DNA of 64,000 nucleotides, taken from Streptomyces spororaveus (GTDB taxonomy: Bacteria > Actinomycetota > Actinomycetes > Streptomycetales > Streptomycetaceae). The position numbers were made by a program, and so were the translations under genes. Below, piece after piece: positions 43,904 through 52,057 of the stretch. Within the stretch, counting starts at the first letter, position 1, and every line of letters begins with the position of its first letter. The notes below the pieces were generated by a model that saw only the letters and a program-made list of their open reading frames with translations, made no database searches and had not been told where the DNA came from. The stretch lies in the NCBI RefSeq assembly GCF_016755875.1, contig NZ_BNED01000005.1:2232001-2296000 (forward strand), written 5' to 3'.

Positions 43904-45226
43904 TCACGCTCCGAGCGGGACGATGTAGGTGGCGACGCTGGCCATCTTCTCGCAGGTCTCGGTGAGTTCACGCTCCGGCCGGGACTGCTCCACGATGCCC
44001 GCGCCCGCCCGCAGCCAGGTCCTGCCGTCCTGCTGGAAGACGGTCCGCAGCACCAGCGCCGCGTCGAGGCCGCCCCCCGAGTCGAAGGTGAGGACCGCGC
44101 CGCTGTAGAGCCCGCGCTCGCTGCTCTCCAGCTCGCGGATGACCCGGTACGCCGCGGGCTTGGGCACCCCGGAGGCCGTGACCGCCGGGAAGAGCGCCGC
44201 GAAGGCGTCCCAGGCTCCGTCCCCGCCGACCAGTTGGCCGCGTACCGACGAGGCCAGGTGCTGTACGGTGCCGCGCTCGCGGACCACCATGAACTCCGGT
44301 ACCTCGACGGAGGCTTCGCCGCACAGCTCGACCAGCTCGTCGTAGGCGACCTTCACCGAGATGGCGTGCTCGAAGATCTCCTTGCTGTCGGCGAGGAGCT
44401 CCGCCTTCAGCGCGGTGTCGACGGCCCCGTCACCGGTGCGGGCCCGGGTACCGGCCAGCGGCTGGGTGGTGACCAGGCCGTCCGAGGTGACCTCGACCAC
44501 CGTTTCCGGGCTGAAGCCGGTGGCCTTGACGCCACCGAGCGACAGCAGGAAGGAGCGGGCGGGCGTGTTGGCCCGCCGGCCCACGCCGTACGTGCCGATC
44601 AGATCGACCGGGTGCTCCACCGGCACCACGCGCGACAGGATGACCTTCTGGAGCCGGCCTTCCCTGATCGCCTCCACGGCGCGCCCGACGGACCGCTTGT
44701 ACGGCTCGGCGTCGGTTTCGCTCACGTCGACGGGAACGGCCCGGAACTCGGCCTGCGTACCGGCTTCGAGCCGGGCCTCCAGGGTGTCCAGGTCGTCCGC
44801 GTCCAGGGCGCGCAGCAGCGTGCCCGTGCTGTGCAGCCGCACCTCGGTGGCGGGCACCATCAGGTGCAGGAAGGGGTCGTCTCCGACCAGGTCGAACATG
44901 CCTTCCTTGGCCGCGGCGATGTCGAAGCCGGCCCACCCGTAGACACGCCAGTCCTCCACCGGAACGGTGTCGAGCAGCGCGGGTATCTGCCGCAGCGGCC
45001 GCCCGGTCCAGCCGACCGACCGCTCGCCGGCCTCGCTGGTGAGCACCAGGCCGTCCCGGTCGGCGCGCAGTTCGGCGACGGGGCCGGCCGCGAAGGACCA
45101 GCCCTCGGGTCCTTCGTAGACGACGTGGTCGGGCTCACCCTGGGTCTGTGCGAGGCGGATCACCGCGCCCAGCGGGTCGAGGACGGGGGCGAGCAGGCGC
45201 TCGTGGTACTTACGACGTTCAACCAT
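43904..45226 (-). CDS. Salicylate synthase (MbtI/Irp9-like)
   Basis: A 440-residue chorismate-utilising enzyme converting chorismate to salicylate through isochorismate. The catalytic base Lys194 lies in LQKVILSR. Other motifs are GFSPETVVEV (Glu241), TQPLAGTRAR, SKEIFEHAISVK and VTASGVPKPAAYRVI, all typical of the salicylate-synthase branch rather than anthranilate synthase. The ATG at 45226 follows AGGAGA. It precedes the DAHP synthase gene in an operon headed by a SARP-type box. A 2,3-DHB-type isochorismatase is absent, supporting salicylate itself as the end product. Confidence 0.92.
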   Translation of the reverse strand: MVERRKYHERLLAPVLDPLGAVIRLAQTQGEPDHVVYEGPEGWSFAAGPVAELRADRDGLVLTSEAGERSVGWTGRPLRQIPALLDTVPVEDWRVYGWAGFDIAAAKEGMFDLVGDDPFLHLMVPATEVRLHSTGTLLRALDADDLDTLEARLEAGTQAEFRAVPVDVSETDAEPYKRSVGRAVEAIREGRLQKVILSRVVPVEHPVDLIGTYGVGRRANTPARSFLLSLGGVKATGFSPETVVEVTSDGLVTTQPLAGTRARTGDGAVDTALKAELLADSKEIFEHAISVKVAYDELVELCGEASVEVPEFMVVRERGTVQHLASSVRGQLVGGDGAWDAFAALFPAVTASGVPKPAAYRVIRELESSERGLYSGAVLTFDSGGGLDAALVLRTVFQQDGRTWLRAGAGIVEQSRPERELTETCEKMASVATYIVPLGA

Positions 45227-45296
45227 GGTTTGTCTCCTGTGTTCGGGCTGTGGCAGCAGACCGGTCGACGGAACGTGCCGTGAGTGTCCGAAGGAC

Positions 45297-45314
45297 TCCT
45301 CAAGCCCTTCTGGA
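45297..45314 (-). promoter_or_regulatory. SARP-type box before the salicylate operon
   Basis: Minus-strand heptamers TCCAGAA and TTGAGGA are spaced by 4 bases, with GACACT exactly 8 bases downstream as a candidate -10. The near edge is 71 bases before the salicylate synthase ATG. Confidence 0.65.
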
Positions 45315-45372
45315 CCGGTGATCGAAGGCGTGTCGGCCTGAGGAGGAGCAGCGGCGTGCGCGGGGCCGCGGG

Positions 45373-46995
45373 TCAGCGCACGGCGACGGCGGGGCGCAGG
45401 CCCAGCTCGCCCAGCGCGTCCAGGACCGGGCCGGGTCCGGTGGCGGCGACATAGCCGTCCGGCCTGATCAGCGACCAGACGCCCGTCTCCAGGCCCAGCC
45501 CGGCGCGCAGCCGTCCGCCCGGGTCCGCCAGCGGACCGGGCACCGCGGCCGCCGGGTCGTCCACCGCGGTGCGCACGGTGATCCACGGGTACGCGGCGGC
45601 CGTTTCCCGGCCGGGTCCCGGGTCGCGGCTCAGCAGGATCCAGCCGGGCTCCCGCAGCTGGGCCAGGAGTTCGCGCCAGCCTTCGGAGTGCTCGAAGCCG
45701 TGGTGCGACACCTGGGAGATCCGGGCACCGGGGCCGGGCGGACCGGCGGCGGCCGCCGCGGCGGGGGCGTGCAGCGCGCCCCGCTCGTAGACGAGCCCGA
45801 GGGCCGACATCCCGCCCATGATCTTGCGCTGCATCCGGCTCTTGACCGCCGGGAGGGAGCGGATGACCGTGAAGCCGGCGCGCAGCAGTGCGGCGACCGT
45901 CCTGCTCTTCAACTGCACGAGTGCGGTGGCGAACTTCGTGGAGCGCAGGAGTTCCTCGCCGACCGGCACCCGCTCGGTGCTGTAGCTGTCCAGGAGGGCC
46001 TCGTCCGATTCGCCCCGCAGGACGGACGCGAGCTTCCACGCGAGGTTGAAGGCGTCCTGCACCCCGGTGTTCATGCCCTGGCCGGACGCGGGGCTGTGTA
46101 CGTGGGCCGCGTCCCCGGCGACGAAGCAGCGGCCCGACCGCATGCGCCGGATCATGCGCTGCTGGATGGTGAAGACGGAGATCCAGGTGGGCTCCTCGAC
46201 CCGGACCGACCGCCCGATGCCCCGATGGATCTTGTCGGCGAACCGTCGTGCGATGCGGGCGCCGTCGCCGGGCACGTCCGCGTCGTAGTCGACGTCCGCC
46301 GTATCGAGCAACCGCCATTTGCCGGGCTCGGGGAACGGCACCATCATCACCGTCCCCGCGGGGGTGCGCATCCAGTGGATGCTGTCGCGCGGCAGGTCGC
46401 ACTCGACCACGGCGTCCGCGATCAGCCAGGTCTCCGAGGATTCTCCGATCAGCTGGAGGCCGAGCTGCTTGCGGACCGTGCTGTGGCCGCCGTCGGTGCC
46501 GACCAGCCAGTCCGCCGCCACCTCCTCCCGCGTGCCGTCGGCGTGTTCGAGGGCGGCCAGCACACCGTCGCCCCGGTCCTCGAAGGAGGTCAGGCGCACC
46601 CCCCACTCGACGTCGACGCCGCGCTTGCCCGCGGCGGTGCGCAGCACCTCCTCGGTGATCACCTGATCGACCATGAGCGTGTAGGGGAAGCGGGTGGGCA
46701 GCCGGCTGTAGTCCGTGTCGAAGCGGATGAGGCGGCGCCCGTTCTGGTGCAGGGTGAAGTGCTCGACGCGCTGACCGCGGGGTATCAGCTCGTCCACCAC
46801 GCCCATGTGCTCGTACGTCTCCAGGGTCCGGGCGTGGGTGGCCAGGGCGCGGCTGGTGACGGCGGGCCCGGCGGCCGCGTCGACGAGTCGTACGCGTACG
46901 CCGTGCCGCGCGAGTTCGTGCGCCGCGGTGAGGCCCACCGGGCCCGCCCCGACGACGAGGACCTCGGGGTTCCGGGGCGGCTGGATACCGTCCAT
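45373..46995 (-). CDS. FAD-dependent aromatic polyketide hydroxylase, PheA/TfdB type
   Basis: A 540-residue flavoprotein monooxygenase. The FAD motif is VVGAGPVGLTAAHELARHG near the N-terminus, the middle motif is VGTDGGHSTVRKQLG, and the ribityl-binding motif is CFVAGDAAHVHSPASGQGMNTGVQDAFNLAWKL. A C-terminal thioredoxin-like domain of about 140 residues follows, as in PgaE, RdmE and MtmOIV relatives. Such enzymes hydroxylate or Baeyer-Villiger-oxidise polycyclic aromatic intermediates. The start ATG overlaps the 4,6-dehydratase stop (TGATG), so it is coupled to the sugar genes. Confidence 0.88.
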   Translation of the reverse strand: MDGIQPPRNPEVLVVGAGPVGLTAAHELARHGVRVRLVDAAAGPAVTSRALATHARTLETYEHMGVVDELIPRGQRVEHFTLHQNGRRLIRFDTDYSRLPTRFPYTLMVDQVITEEVLRTAAGKRGVDVEWGVRLTSFEDRGDGVLAALEHADGTREEVAADWLVGTDGGHSTVRKQLGLQLIGESSETWLIADAVVECDLPRDSIHWMRTPAGTVMMVPFPEPGKWRLLDTADVDYDADVPGDGARIARRFADKIHRGIGRSVRVEEPTWISVFTIQQRMIRRMRSGRCFVAGDAAHVHSPASGQGMNTGVQDAFNLAWKLASVLRGESDEALLDSYSTERVPVGEELLRSTKFATALVQLKSRTVAALLRAGFTVIRSLPAVKSRMQRKIMGGMSALGLVYERGALHAPAAAAAAGPPGPGARISQVSHHGFEHSEGWRELLAQLREPGWILLSRDPGPGRETAAAYPWITVRTAVDDPAAAVPGPLADPGGRLRAGLGLETGVWSLIRPDGYVAATGPGPVLDALGELGLRPAVAVR

Positions 46996-47990
46996 CACGC
47001 TGCCTTTCCATTCGGGCCGGCGGCCGCGGCGGGTGCGGTCGGCCACCGGTCGGGGTGTCGGCGGTACCAGGCGACGGTCTGCGCGAGCCCTTCGTCGAAG
47101 CCGATGCGCGGGGCGTACCCGAGCTCGTCGGCGATCTTCGACTCGTCGAGGGAGTAGCGCAGGTCGTGGCCCTTGCGGTCGGGGACGCGGCGGACCAGGG
47201 AGCGGTCGGCGCCGGTCAGTGCGAGGAGCCGGTCCGTGATCTCCGCGTTGGTGCGCTCGTTGCCGCCGCCCACGTTGTAGATCTCGCCCGCCCGTCCCTT
47301 GTCCAGGACGAGTTGGACGGCCCGGCAGTGGTCGTCCACGTGGAGCCACTCGCGGATGTTGCGCCCGTCGCCGTAGAGGGGGACGGGCAGACCGCGCAGC
47401 AGGTTGGTGGTGAAGAGCGGAATGAGCTTCTCGGGGTGCTGGTAGGGGCCGTAGTTGTTGGAGCAGCGGGTGACCGACACGTCGAGGCCGTGGGTGCGCC
47501 AGTAGGACCGGGCCACCAGGTCGGAGCCCGCCTTGGAGGCCGCGTACGGGGAGTTGGGCAGCAGCGGCCACTCCTCGGTCCACGATCCCTCGGCGAGCGA
47601 GCCGTACACCTCGTCCGTGGAGACGTGGACGACCTTGTGGACGCCGGTGCGCAGGCACGCCTCCAGCAGGGTCTGGGTGCCGAGGACGTTCGTACGGAAG
47701 AAGTCGCCCGCGCTCCGCAGGGAGCGGTCGACGTGCGACTCGGCGGCGAAGTGCACCACCGCGTCGTGCCCGGGCAGCAGGTCCAGCAGGAGCGGGAGGT
47801 CGCAGATGTCGCCCTGGACGAACCGCAGCCGGGGGTGCGCGGCCGGCAGGTTGCCGGGGTTGCCGGCGTAGGTGAGCGCGTCCAGGACGGTGACCTGCGA
47901 GAACTCATGCCCCGCGTACCCGCCGTCGAGCAGCGTGCGGACGTAGTGCGAGCCGATGAACCCGGCACCGCCGGTGACCAGGATCTTCAC
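46995..47990 (-). CDS. rmlB: dTDP-glucose 4,6-dehydratase
   Basis: A 331-residue extended SDR that makes dTDP-4-keto-6-deoxyglucose, the common precursor of 6-deoxysugars. The cofactor loop is TGGAGFIGSHYVRTLL, STDEVYGSL carries the catalytic Thr/Asp/Glu group, and the Tyr-Lys pair is in YAASKAGSD. The GTG start overlaps the stop of the thymidylyltransferase gene (GTGA). Together these two genes feed the 2,3- and 3-deoxygenation enzymes at 25.6-31.3 kb. Confidence 0.95.
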   Translation of the reverse strand: MKILVTGGAGFIGSHYVRTLLDGGYAGHEFSQVTVLDALTYAGNPGNLPAAHPRLRFVQGDICDLPLLLDLLPGHDAVVHFAAESHVDRSLRSAGDFFRTNVLGTQTLLEACLRTGVHKVVHVSTDEVYGSLAEGSWTEEWPLLPNSPYAASKAGSDLVARSYWRTHGLDVSVTRCSNNYGPYQHPEKLIPLFTTNLLRGLPVPLYGDGRNIREWLHVDDHCRAVQLVLDKGRAGEIYNVGGGNERTNAEITDRLLALTGADRSLVRRVPDRKGHDLRYSLDESKIADELGYAPRIGFDEGLAQTVAWYRRHPDRWPTAPAAAAGPNGKAA

Positions 47991-49141
47991 CGGAAGTCAC
48001 CGCTCCGGGCGGCGGCCGCGGCCAGGACGCGGTCCGGGCCCGCCGCTGCGGCGAAGTCCTCCGGCAGCACGCGGTCGGGTGCGATCTCCACGCGCGAGTG
48101 GTCCCCGATGACGATGCCGTGCAGGCCGGACGGGTGCTCCGACGTCGTCACGGTGGCCGAGCGGCCGATGACCGAGGCGTGCAGGCCCTTGACCCCGATG
48201 ACGGACGCGCCGTCGAGGGCGATCGAATAGCCGAGGCGGGCCTCGCGGATCACGCACGAGCGGCCGATGGAGGTGTGCGCACCGATGTGGCTGTCCGCGA
48301 CGACGCTGCCCGCGCCGATGACGACGGGCCCTTCGATGTACGAGCCGGTGATGCGGGCCCCGGCCTCCACGACCACCTCGCCGACGAGCCTGCTGGCGTC
48401 GTCGACCTGTCCGCGGACGTCGCGGGTGCGGGCGTCCAGGAGCTCGCGGTTGCATGCGAGTACGTCCGCGACGCGCCCGGCGTCGCACCAGTACCCGGTG
48501 TACGTGCCGGCGCGGACCGGGAGCCCCTGGGTGACCAGCCACTGGATGGCGTCGGTGATCTCCAGCTCGCCCCGGGCGCTCGGCTCGATGGCCCGCACCG
48601 CCTCGTGGATCGCGGGGGTGAAGAAGTAGACGCCGATCATGGCGAGGTCGGAGCGGGGGTGCTCGGGCTTCTCGACCAGGCGGGTCACCGTGCCGTCCGG
48701 CTCGGTCTCGGCGACGCCGAAAGCCCGCGGGTCGGCGACCTTGTGGACCACGATCTGCGCGGCCGGCCGGTGGGTGCGGAAGTCCTCGGCCACCTGGGCG
48801 ACACCGCCCGGCAGCACGTTGTCGCCCAGGTACATCACGAAGTCCTCGTCACCGAGGAAGTCGCGGGCGATCTCGACGCAGTGGGCGAGGCCCAGCGGAG
48901 CCGTCTGGGGGATGTAGGTGATGCGCACCCCGAGCCGCGAGCCGTCACCGAGGGCCTCCTCGATGGCGGGTGCGCGCTCGCCGACGACCACACCGACCTC
49001 GGTCACGCCGAGGTCGCGGACATCGGCGAGGACGTGCTCCAGCACCGGGAGGTTCGCGATGGGCATGAGCTGCTTGGGCAGGGAGTGGCTGAACGGGCGC
49101 AGGCGCGTACCCGTCCCGCCCGACAGGATCAGGGCTTTCAT
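47987..49141 (-). CDS. rmlA: Glucose-1-phosphate thymidylyltransferase, long form
   Basis: A 384-residue nucleotidyltransferase forming dTDP-glucose. The N-terminal motif is ALILSGGTGTRLRPFSHSLPKQLMPIANLP, with MYLGDNVL and LVEKPEHPRSDLAMIGVYFF downstream. The last about 100 residues are a left-handed beta-helix of hexapeptide repeats (VVIGAGSVVADSHIGAHTSIG). This long form is common in secondary-metabolite clusters (StrD-like). It heads the rmlA-rmlB-oxygenase unit. Confidence 0.93.
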   Translation of the reverse strand: MKALILSGGTGTRLRPFSHSLPKQLMPIANLPVLEHVLADVRDLGVTEVGVVVGERAPAIEEALGDGSRLGVRITYIPQTAPLGLAHCVEIARDFLGDEDFVMYLGDNVLPGGVAQVAEDFRTHRPAAQIVVHKVADPRAFGVAETEPDGTVTRLVEKPEHPRSDLAMIGVYFFTPAIHEAVRAIEPSARGELEITDAIQWLVTQGLPVRAGTYTGYWCDAGRVADVLACNRELLDARTRDVRGQVDDASRLVGEVVVEAGARITGSYIEGPVVIGAGSVVADSHIGAHTSIGRSCVIREARLGYSIALDGASVIGVKGLHASVIGRSATVTTSEHPSGLHGIVIGDHSRVEIAPDRVLPEDFAAAAGPDRVLAAAAARSGDFR

Positions 49142-49258
49142 GGGAACACCTCTTTGAACCGATGAGGGACCTGGCTGGAACGGCTGGAGCATGGCGGCGG
49201 CCGGTCGTGGACTCCTTGAACGGGAGTGCAGTCCCGCCCGGCGGTCCGCTCGCACACG

Positions 49259-49302
49259 CGGAAGGCCCGAGCCCCTCGAACGCGGGGGAATCGGGCCTTC
49301 CG
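49259..49302 (-). terminator. Terminator after the ABM-domain gene
   Basis: CGGAAGGCCCGA (49259-49270) and TCGGGCCTTCCG (49291-49302) form a perfect 12-bp stem, extended by a GCCCC/GGGG pairing in the loop. It separates the ABM gene from the downstream rmlA unit. Confidence 0.85.
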
Positions 49303-49326
49303 TCGGATGTTCCGGGGGCTGCGCGG

Positions 49327-49902
49327 TCAGGCTGCCGTCACGTGCGCGGCCTCGTCGGCCTGTCCCGGCGCCGGCGCCGGCACGGCGGCGCGGGCCGTGC
49401 GGTACGCCTGGCCCTCCGTCCACCAGCTGGCGAAGGTGTACGCGCCGGGCCTGACCAGGGAGCGGCTCAGCTCCGCGTGCCGGAAGCCGTCCTGTGCGGC
49501 GAGCTCGTCGAGGTACCCGGACCAGGCCTTCTCGAAGGTCTCCGGCTCGTCGGAGGTCTCGACCGACTCCACGACCACGACCGGGGTGGACGCGGCCTTG
49601 TCGCCGGACCGCAGCACGTTCAGGGAAGGGGCCGCGACGACGTCCACCAGCTGGTGGAACTCCTTCGCGTGCTCCTGGAAGACCTGGCTGCCGAGCACCT
49701 GCTTGAAGTCCTGCGGGGAGCGCCAGCGCCCGATGTTGACGTAGACCTCGGGGCGCTCGGTGAGGCGTACCGCCTGGTGCGAGTCGAAGCCGTCCTGCGC
49801 GCGCATCCACTCGACGTGGGACAGGAAGCGGGCCTCGAACTCCTCGGCCCGCGCCGGGTCCTTGAGGGTGAAGGTGTTGATCACGGTGAAGAGCTCGGCC
49901 AT
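49327..49902 (-). CDS. Tandem ABM-domain protein (cofactor-free monooxygenase-like)
   Basis: A 191-residue protein with two antibiotic-biosynthesis-monooxygenase-like ferredoxin folds. The first is at about 1-95 (INTFTLKDPARAEEFEARFLSHVEWMRAQDGF), the second at about 98-170 (VVVVESVETSD, YLDELAAQDGFRHAELSRSL). Members such as ActVA-Orf6 oxidise polyketide phenols to quinones without metal or flavin. The tail is Ala/Pro-rich. The GTG at 49905 is an alternative start. It is a good candidate for anthrone or ring oxidation in this pathway, though some ABM proteins act as cyclases. Confidence 0.8.
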   Translation of the reverse strand: MAELFTVINTFTLKDPARAEEFEARFLSHVEWMRAQDGFDSHQAVRLTERPEVYVNIGRWRSPQDFKQVLGSQVFQEHAKEFHQLVDVVAAPSLNVLRSGDKAASTPVVVVESVETSDEPETFEKAWSGYLDELAAQDGFRHAELSRSLVRPGAYTFASWWTEGQAYRTARAAVPAPAPGQADEAAHVTAA

Positions 49903-49955
49903 CACTGCCGCCTTTCGCGTACGGGTTCGAAGGATGGGGCGAGCGTCCCCCGGCC

Positions 49956-49973
49956 CCCTCGTGACGCTCTGGA
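49956..49973 (-). promoter_or_regulatory. Degenerate SARP-type box before the ABM-domain gene
   Basis: Minus-strand heptamers TCCAGAG and ACGAGGG are spaced by 4 bases, with GACGCT exactly 8 bases downstream. The match is weaker than elsewhere but the spacing is the same; the near edge is 54 bases before the ATG. Confidence 0.5.
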
Positions 49974-50002
49974 GGGCCGGTGGACACCCGGGAAACGGGG
50001 AA

Positions 50003-51244
50003 CTAGTCGGTGAGCAGGTGCTCGGCGATCCGGATGGACCGGTTGCCGTACGCGATGGTGTCGAGGACCTTGCGGTAGAGCGGGGTGCGGCGCATCGCGC
50101 CGGCGAGCCTGGGACGCACCCGGGTGGCGAAGGTGCCCGTCGAGAGCATCGCGCCGCTCTGCACGGCCTGAAGCCGCGCCACGCGCCGGATGTCGGGCGC
50201 CCGCCGCCGCTCGAACTCCTCCAGAACGGCCGAGCTCGCGTCCTGCCCGCGCACCGCGCCGACGAGGATCGGGTGGGCGAGTACCGCGTCCTGCACCGCG
50301 AGGTTGATGCCCTGCGCGCCGATCGGGCTGTGCGTGTGGGCGGCGTCGCCGATCAGCAGCAGTCCGTCGGCGGCCCAGCGCTCGGCCCGGCCGGAGAACA
50401 CGTCGAGCAGGCTCACGTCCTTCAGGGAGGTGATCTGCTCGTGGATCAGCTCGGCGTACGGGGGTACGGCGCGGGCGAGTTCGGACCGGACGTGGTCGAA
50501 GCCGCGCGCGACCACCTGCTGGTAGCCCTTGTGGGGCAGGGTCCAGCCGACCTGGATGCGGTCCGGGAACGAGTCGTAGGCGAGGACGGGGTTGCCGCCG
50601 GCCCGGAACACCCGCACGTCCCGCGGCTCACCCGGCTGCGGGGACCGGTCGCGGCGGAGCTTGAACCACAGGACGTCGAGGTCGAAGGCCTCGGTGCGGC
50701 CGGCGTCGATGCCGGCGAGCCGGCGCGTCTTCGAGAACCGGCCGTCGGCGCCGACCACGGCCCGCGCGCGGACCACGACGGGGCCGCCCGCGCCCTCCGC
50801 GCACACCCCGCGCACCACCCCGTCCTCGCGCACCAGGTCGCAGACGCGGCGCCGGTCGAGGTAGGTGAAGTCCTCGTACTTCCCCAGGTGCAGCAGCAGT
50901 TCGTCGAGCACATGGGCCTGCGGAATGCTCAGCAGGTGGTCGTAGGGGGCCGGCAGCACCCGGTAGTCGATGTCGAGCAGCACGCGCTCGTGTTCCACCA
51001 GCCGGAACCGGGCGTGCTCGTGGGCTCCGCGGGCGCGGGCCCCCGAGAGGACTCCGAGCCGGTCGAGGAGCTCCATGGCGCCCGGCTGGAGGATCTCCCC
51101 GCGGAACTCCCGCTGGCCCGCGCCGTTCTTCTCGACCACGGCCACCCGTACGCCGGACCGTACGAGCAGCAGCGCGAGCACCAGGCCCGCCGGACCCGCG
51201 CCCACGACACAGACGTCGGTGGTGACTTCGTCCTCGGCTGTCAT
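50003..51244 (-). CDS. FAD-dependent monooxygenase, PHBH-like
   Basis: A 413-residue single-component flavoprotein hydroxylase without the C-terminal thioredoxin domain found in the one at 45373. Motifs are VVGAGPAGLVLALLLVRSG, AVVGADGRFSKTRRLAG and LLIGDAAHTHSPIGAQGINLAVQDAVL. The catalytic region contains ILQPGAMELLDRLG. It probably introduces a ring hydroxyl during aglycone maturation. It is the last gene of the leftward unit ketoreductase-aromatase-ligase-SDR-oxygenase. Confidence 0.88.
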   Translation of the reverse strand: MTAEDEVTTDVCVVGAGPAGLVLALLLVRSGVRVAVVEKNGAGQREFRGEILQPGAMELLDRLGVLSGARARGAHEHARFRLVEHERVLLDIDYRVLPAPYDHLLSIPQAHVLDELLLHLGKYEDFTYLDRRRVCDLVREDGVVRGVCAEGAGGPVVVRARAVVGADGRFSKTRRLAGIDAGRTEAFDLDVLWFKLRRDRSPQPGEPRDVRVFRAGGNPVLAYDSFPDRIQVGWTLPHKGYQQVVARGFDHVRSELARAVPPYAELIHEQITSLKDVSLLDVFSGRAERWAADGLLLIGDAAHTHSPIGAQGINLAVQDAVLAHPILVGAVRGQDASSAVLEEFERRRAPDIRRVARLQAVQSGAMLSTGTFATRVRPRLAGAMRRTPLYRKVLDTIAYGNRSIRIAEHLLTD

Positions 51245-51301
51245 CGTCCTCTCTCTCCTTGCTTCTCCCCGGAGCGGTCCGCCCCGGGTCCGGCGGGGCG
51301 C

Positions 51302-52057
51302 TCAGAGCAGCCCGAGGCCGCCGTCCGCGGTGATGACCTGGCCGTGGATCCAGCGGGCCTCGTCGGTGCACAGCAGTGCGACGACGTCCGCGATGTCCTG
51401 CGGGGTGGTCAGCCGGCCCGCCGGTGTGCGGGCCGCGAGGGCGGCGGCCGCCTGGGGGTTGGGCGTGGCCGCCCCTTTGTCGATCTTGGCGGTGGCGACC
51501 GCGTTCACCGTGATGCCCCGGCCCGCGAGCTCCACGGCCAGGTACCGCACCAGGTTTTCCAGCGCGGCCTTGGCCAGGCCCTGGCCGACGTACTGCGGGA
51601 CCACCGAACGGGCCCCGCTGCTGGAGACGGCCACGATGCGGCCCCCGCGGGCCTCCATCGCGCGGGCGAGGACGGGCGCGGCGATCAGCAGCGGGTCGAT
51701 GCCCGCGGCGATGTCCGCGCGGACCAGGGCGGGGTCCGCGCCGACGGCCGGCGAGGGGTGCCAGGAGGCCGCGTTGTGCACGAACAGGTCGATCCCGCCG
51801 TACTCGGCCCCGACCCGGTCCAGGAGCCCGGTCAGTTCCTGCGCCCGGGTGACGTCGGCCCGTACCGCGACGGCCTCGCCCTTGAGACCGGACAGCTCCC
51901 GGAGCGCGCGCTCGGCGTCGGCCTCGCTGTGCGCCCAGTTGACGATCACCCGGGCGCCGGCGGCGCAGAGCGTCCGGGCGACCGCGAGGCCGACGCCACG
52001 GGTCGCCCCGGTGACGACGGCGGCCTTGCCGGCGAAGGCCCCTTCCAGTGTGGTCAT
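51302..52057 (-). CDS. FabL/FabI-like SDR
   Basis: A 251-residue SDR. The cofactor motif is VVTGATRGVGLAVA. The active-site Tyr and Lys are separated by six residues (YVGQGLAKAALENLVRYLAVEL), as in FabI/FabL enoyl-ACP reductases, rather than three as in classical ketoreductases. The serine motif is AVSSSGA. It may reduce an enoyl or quinone-like polyketide intermediate; FabL-like sequence is not proof of enoyl reduction. The start overlaps the upstream ligase stop (ATGA). Confidence 0.8.
   Translation of the reverse strand: MTTLEGAFAGKAAVVTGATRGVGLAVARTLCAAGARVIVNWAHSEADAERALRELSGLKGEAVAVRADVTRAQELTGLLDRVGAEYGGIDLFVHNAASWHPSPAVGADPALVRADIAAGIDPLLIAAPVLARAMEARGGRIVAVSSSGARSVVPQYVGQGLAKAALENLVRYLAVELAGRGITVNAVATAKIDKGAATPNPQAAAALAARTPAGRLTTPQDIADVVALLCTDEARWIHGQVITADGGLGLL

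Noticed and set aside
49209..49220. A SARP box before rmlA
   Set aside because: One TCAAGG-like heptamer is present about 70 bases upstream of the start, but no second copy exists at 11 bp.
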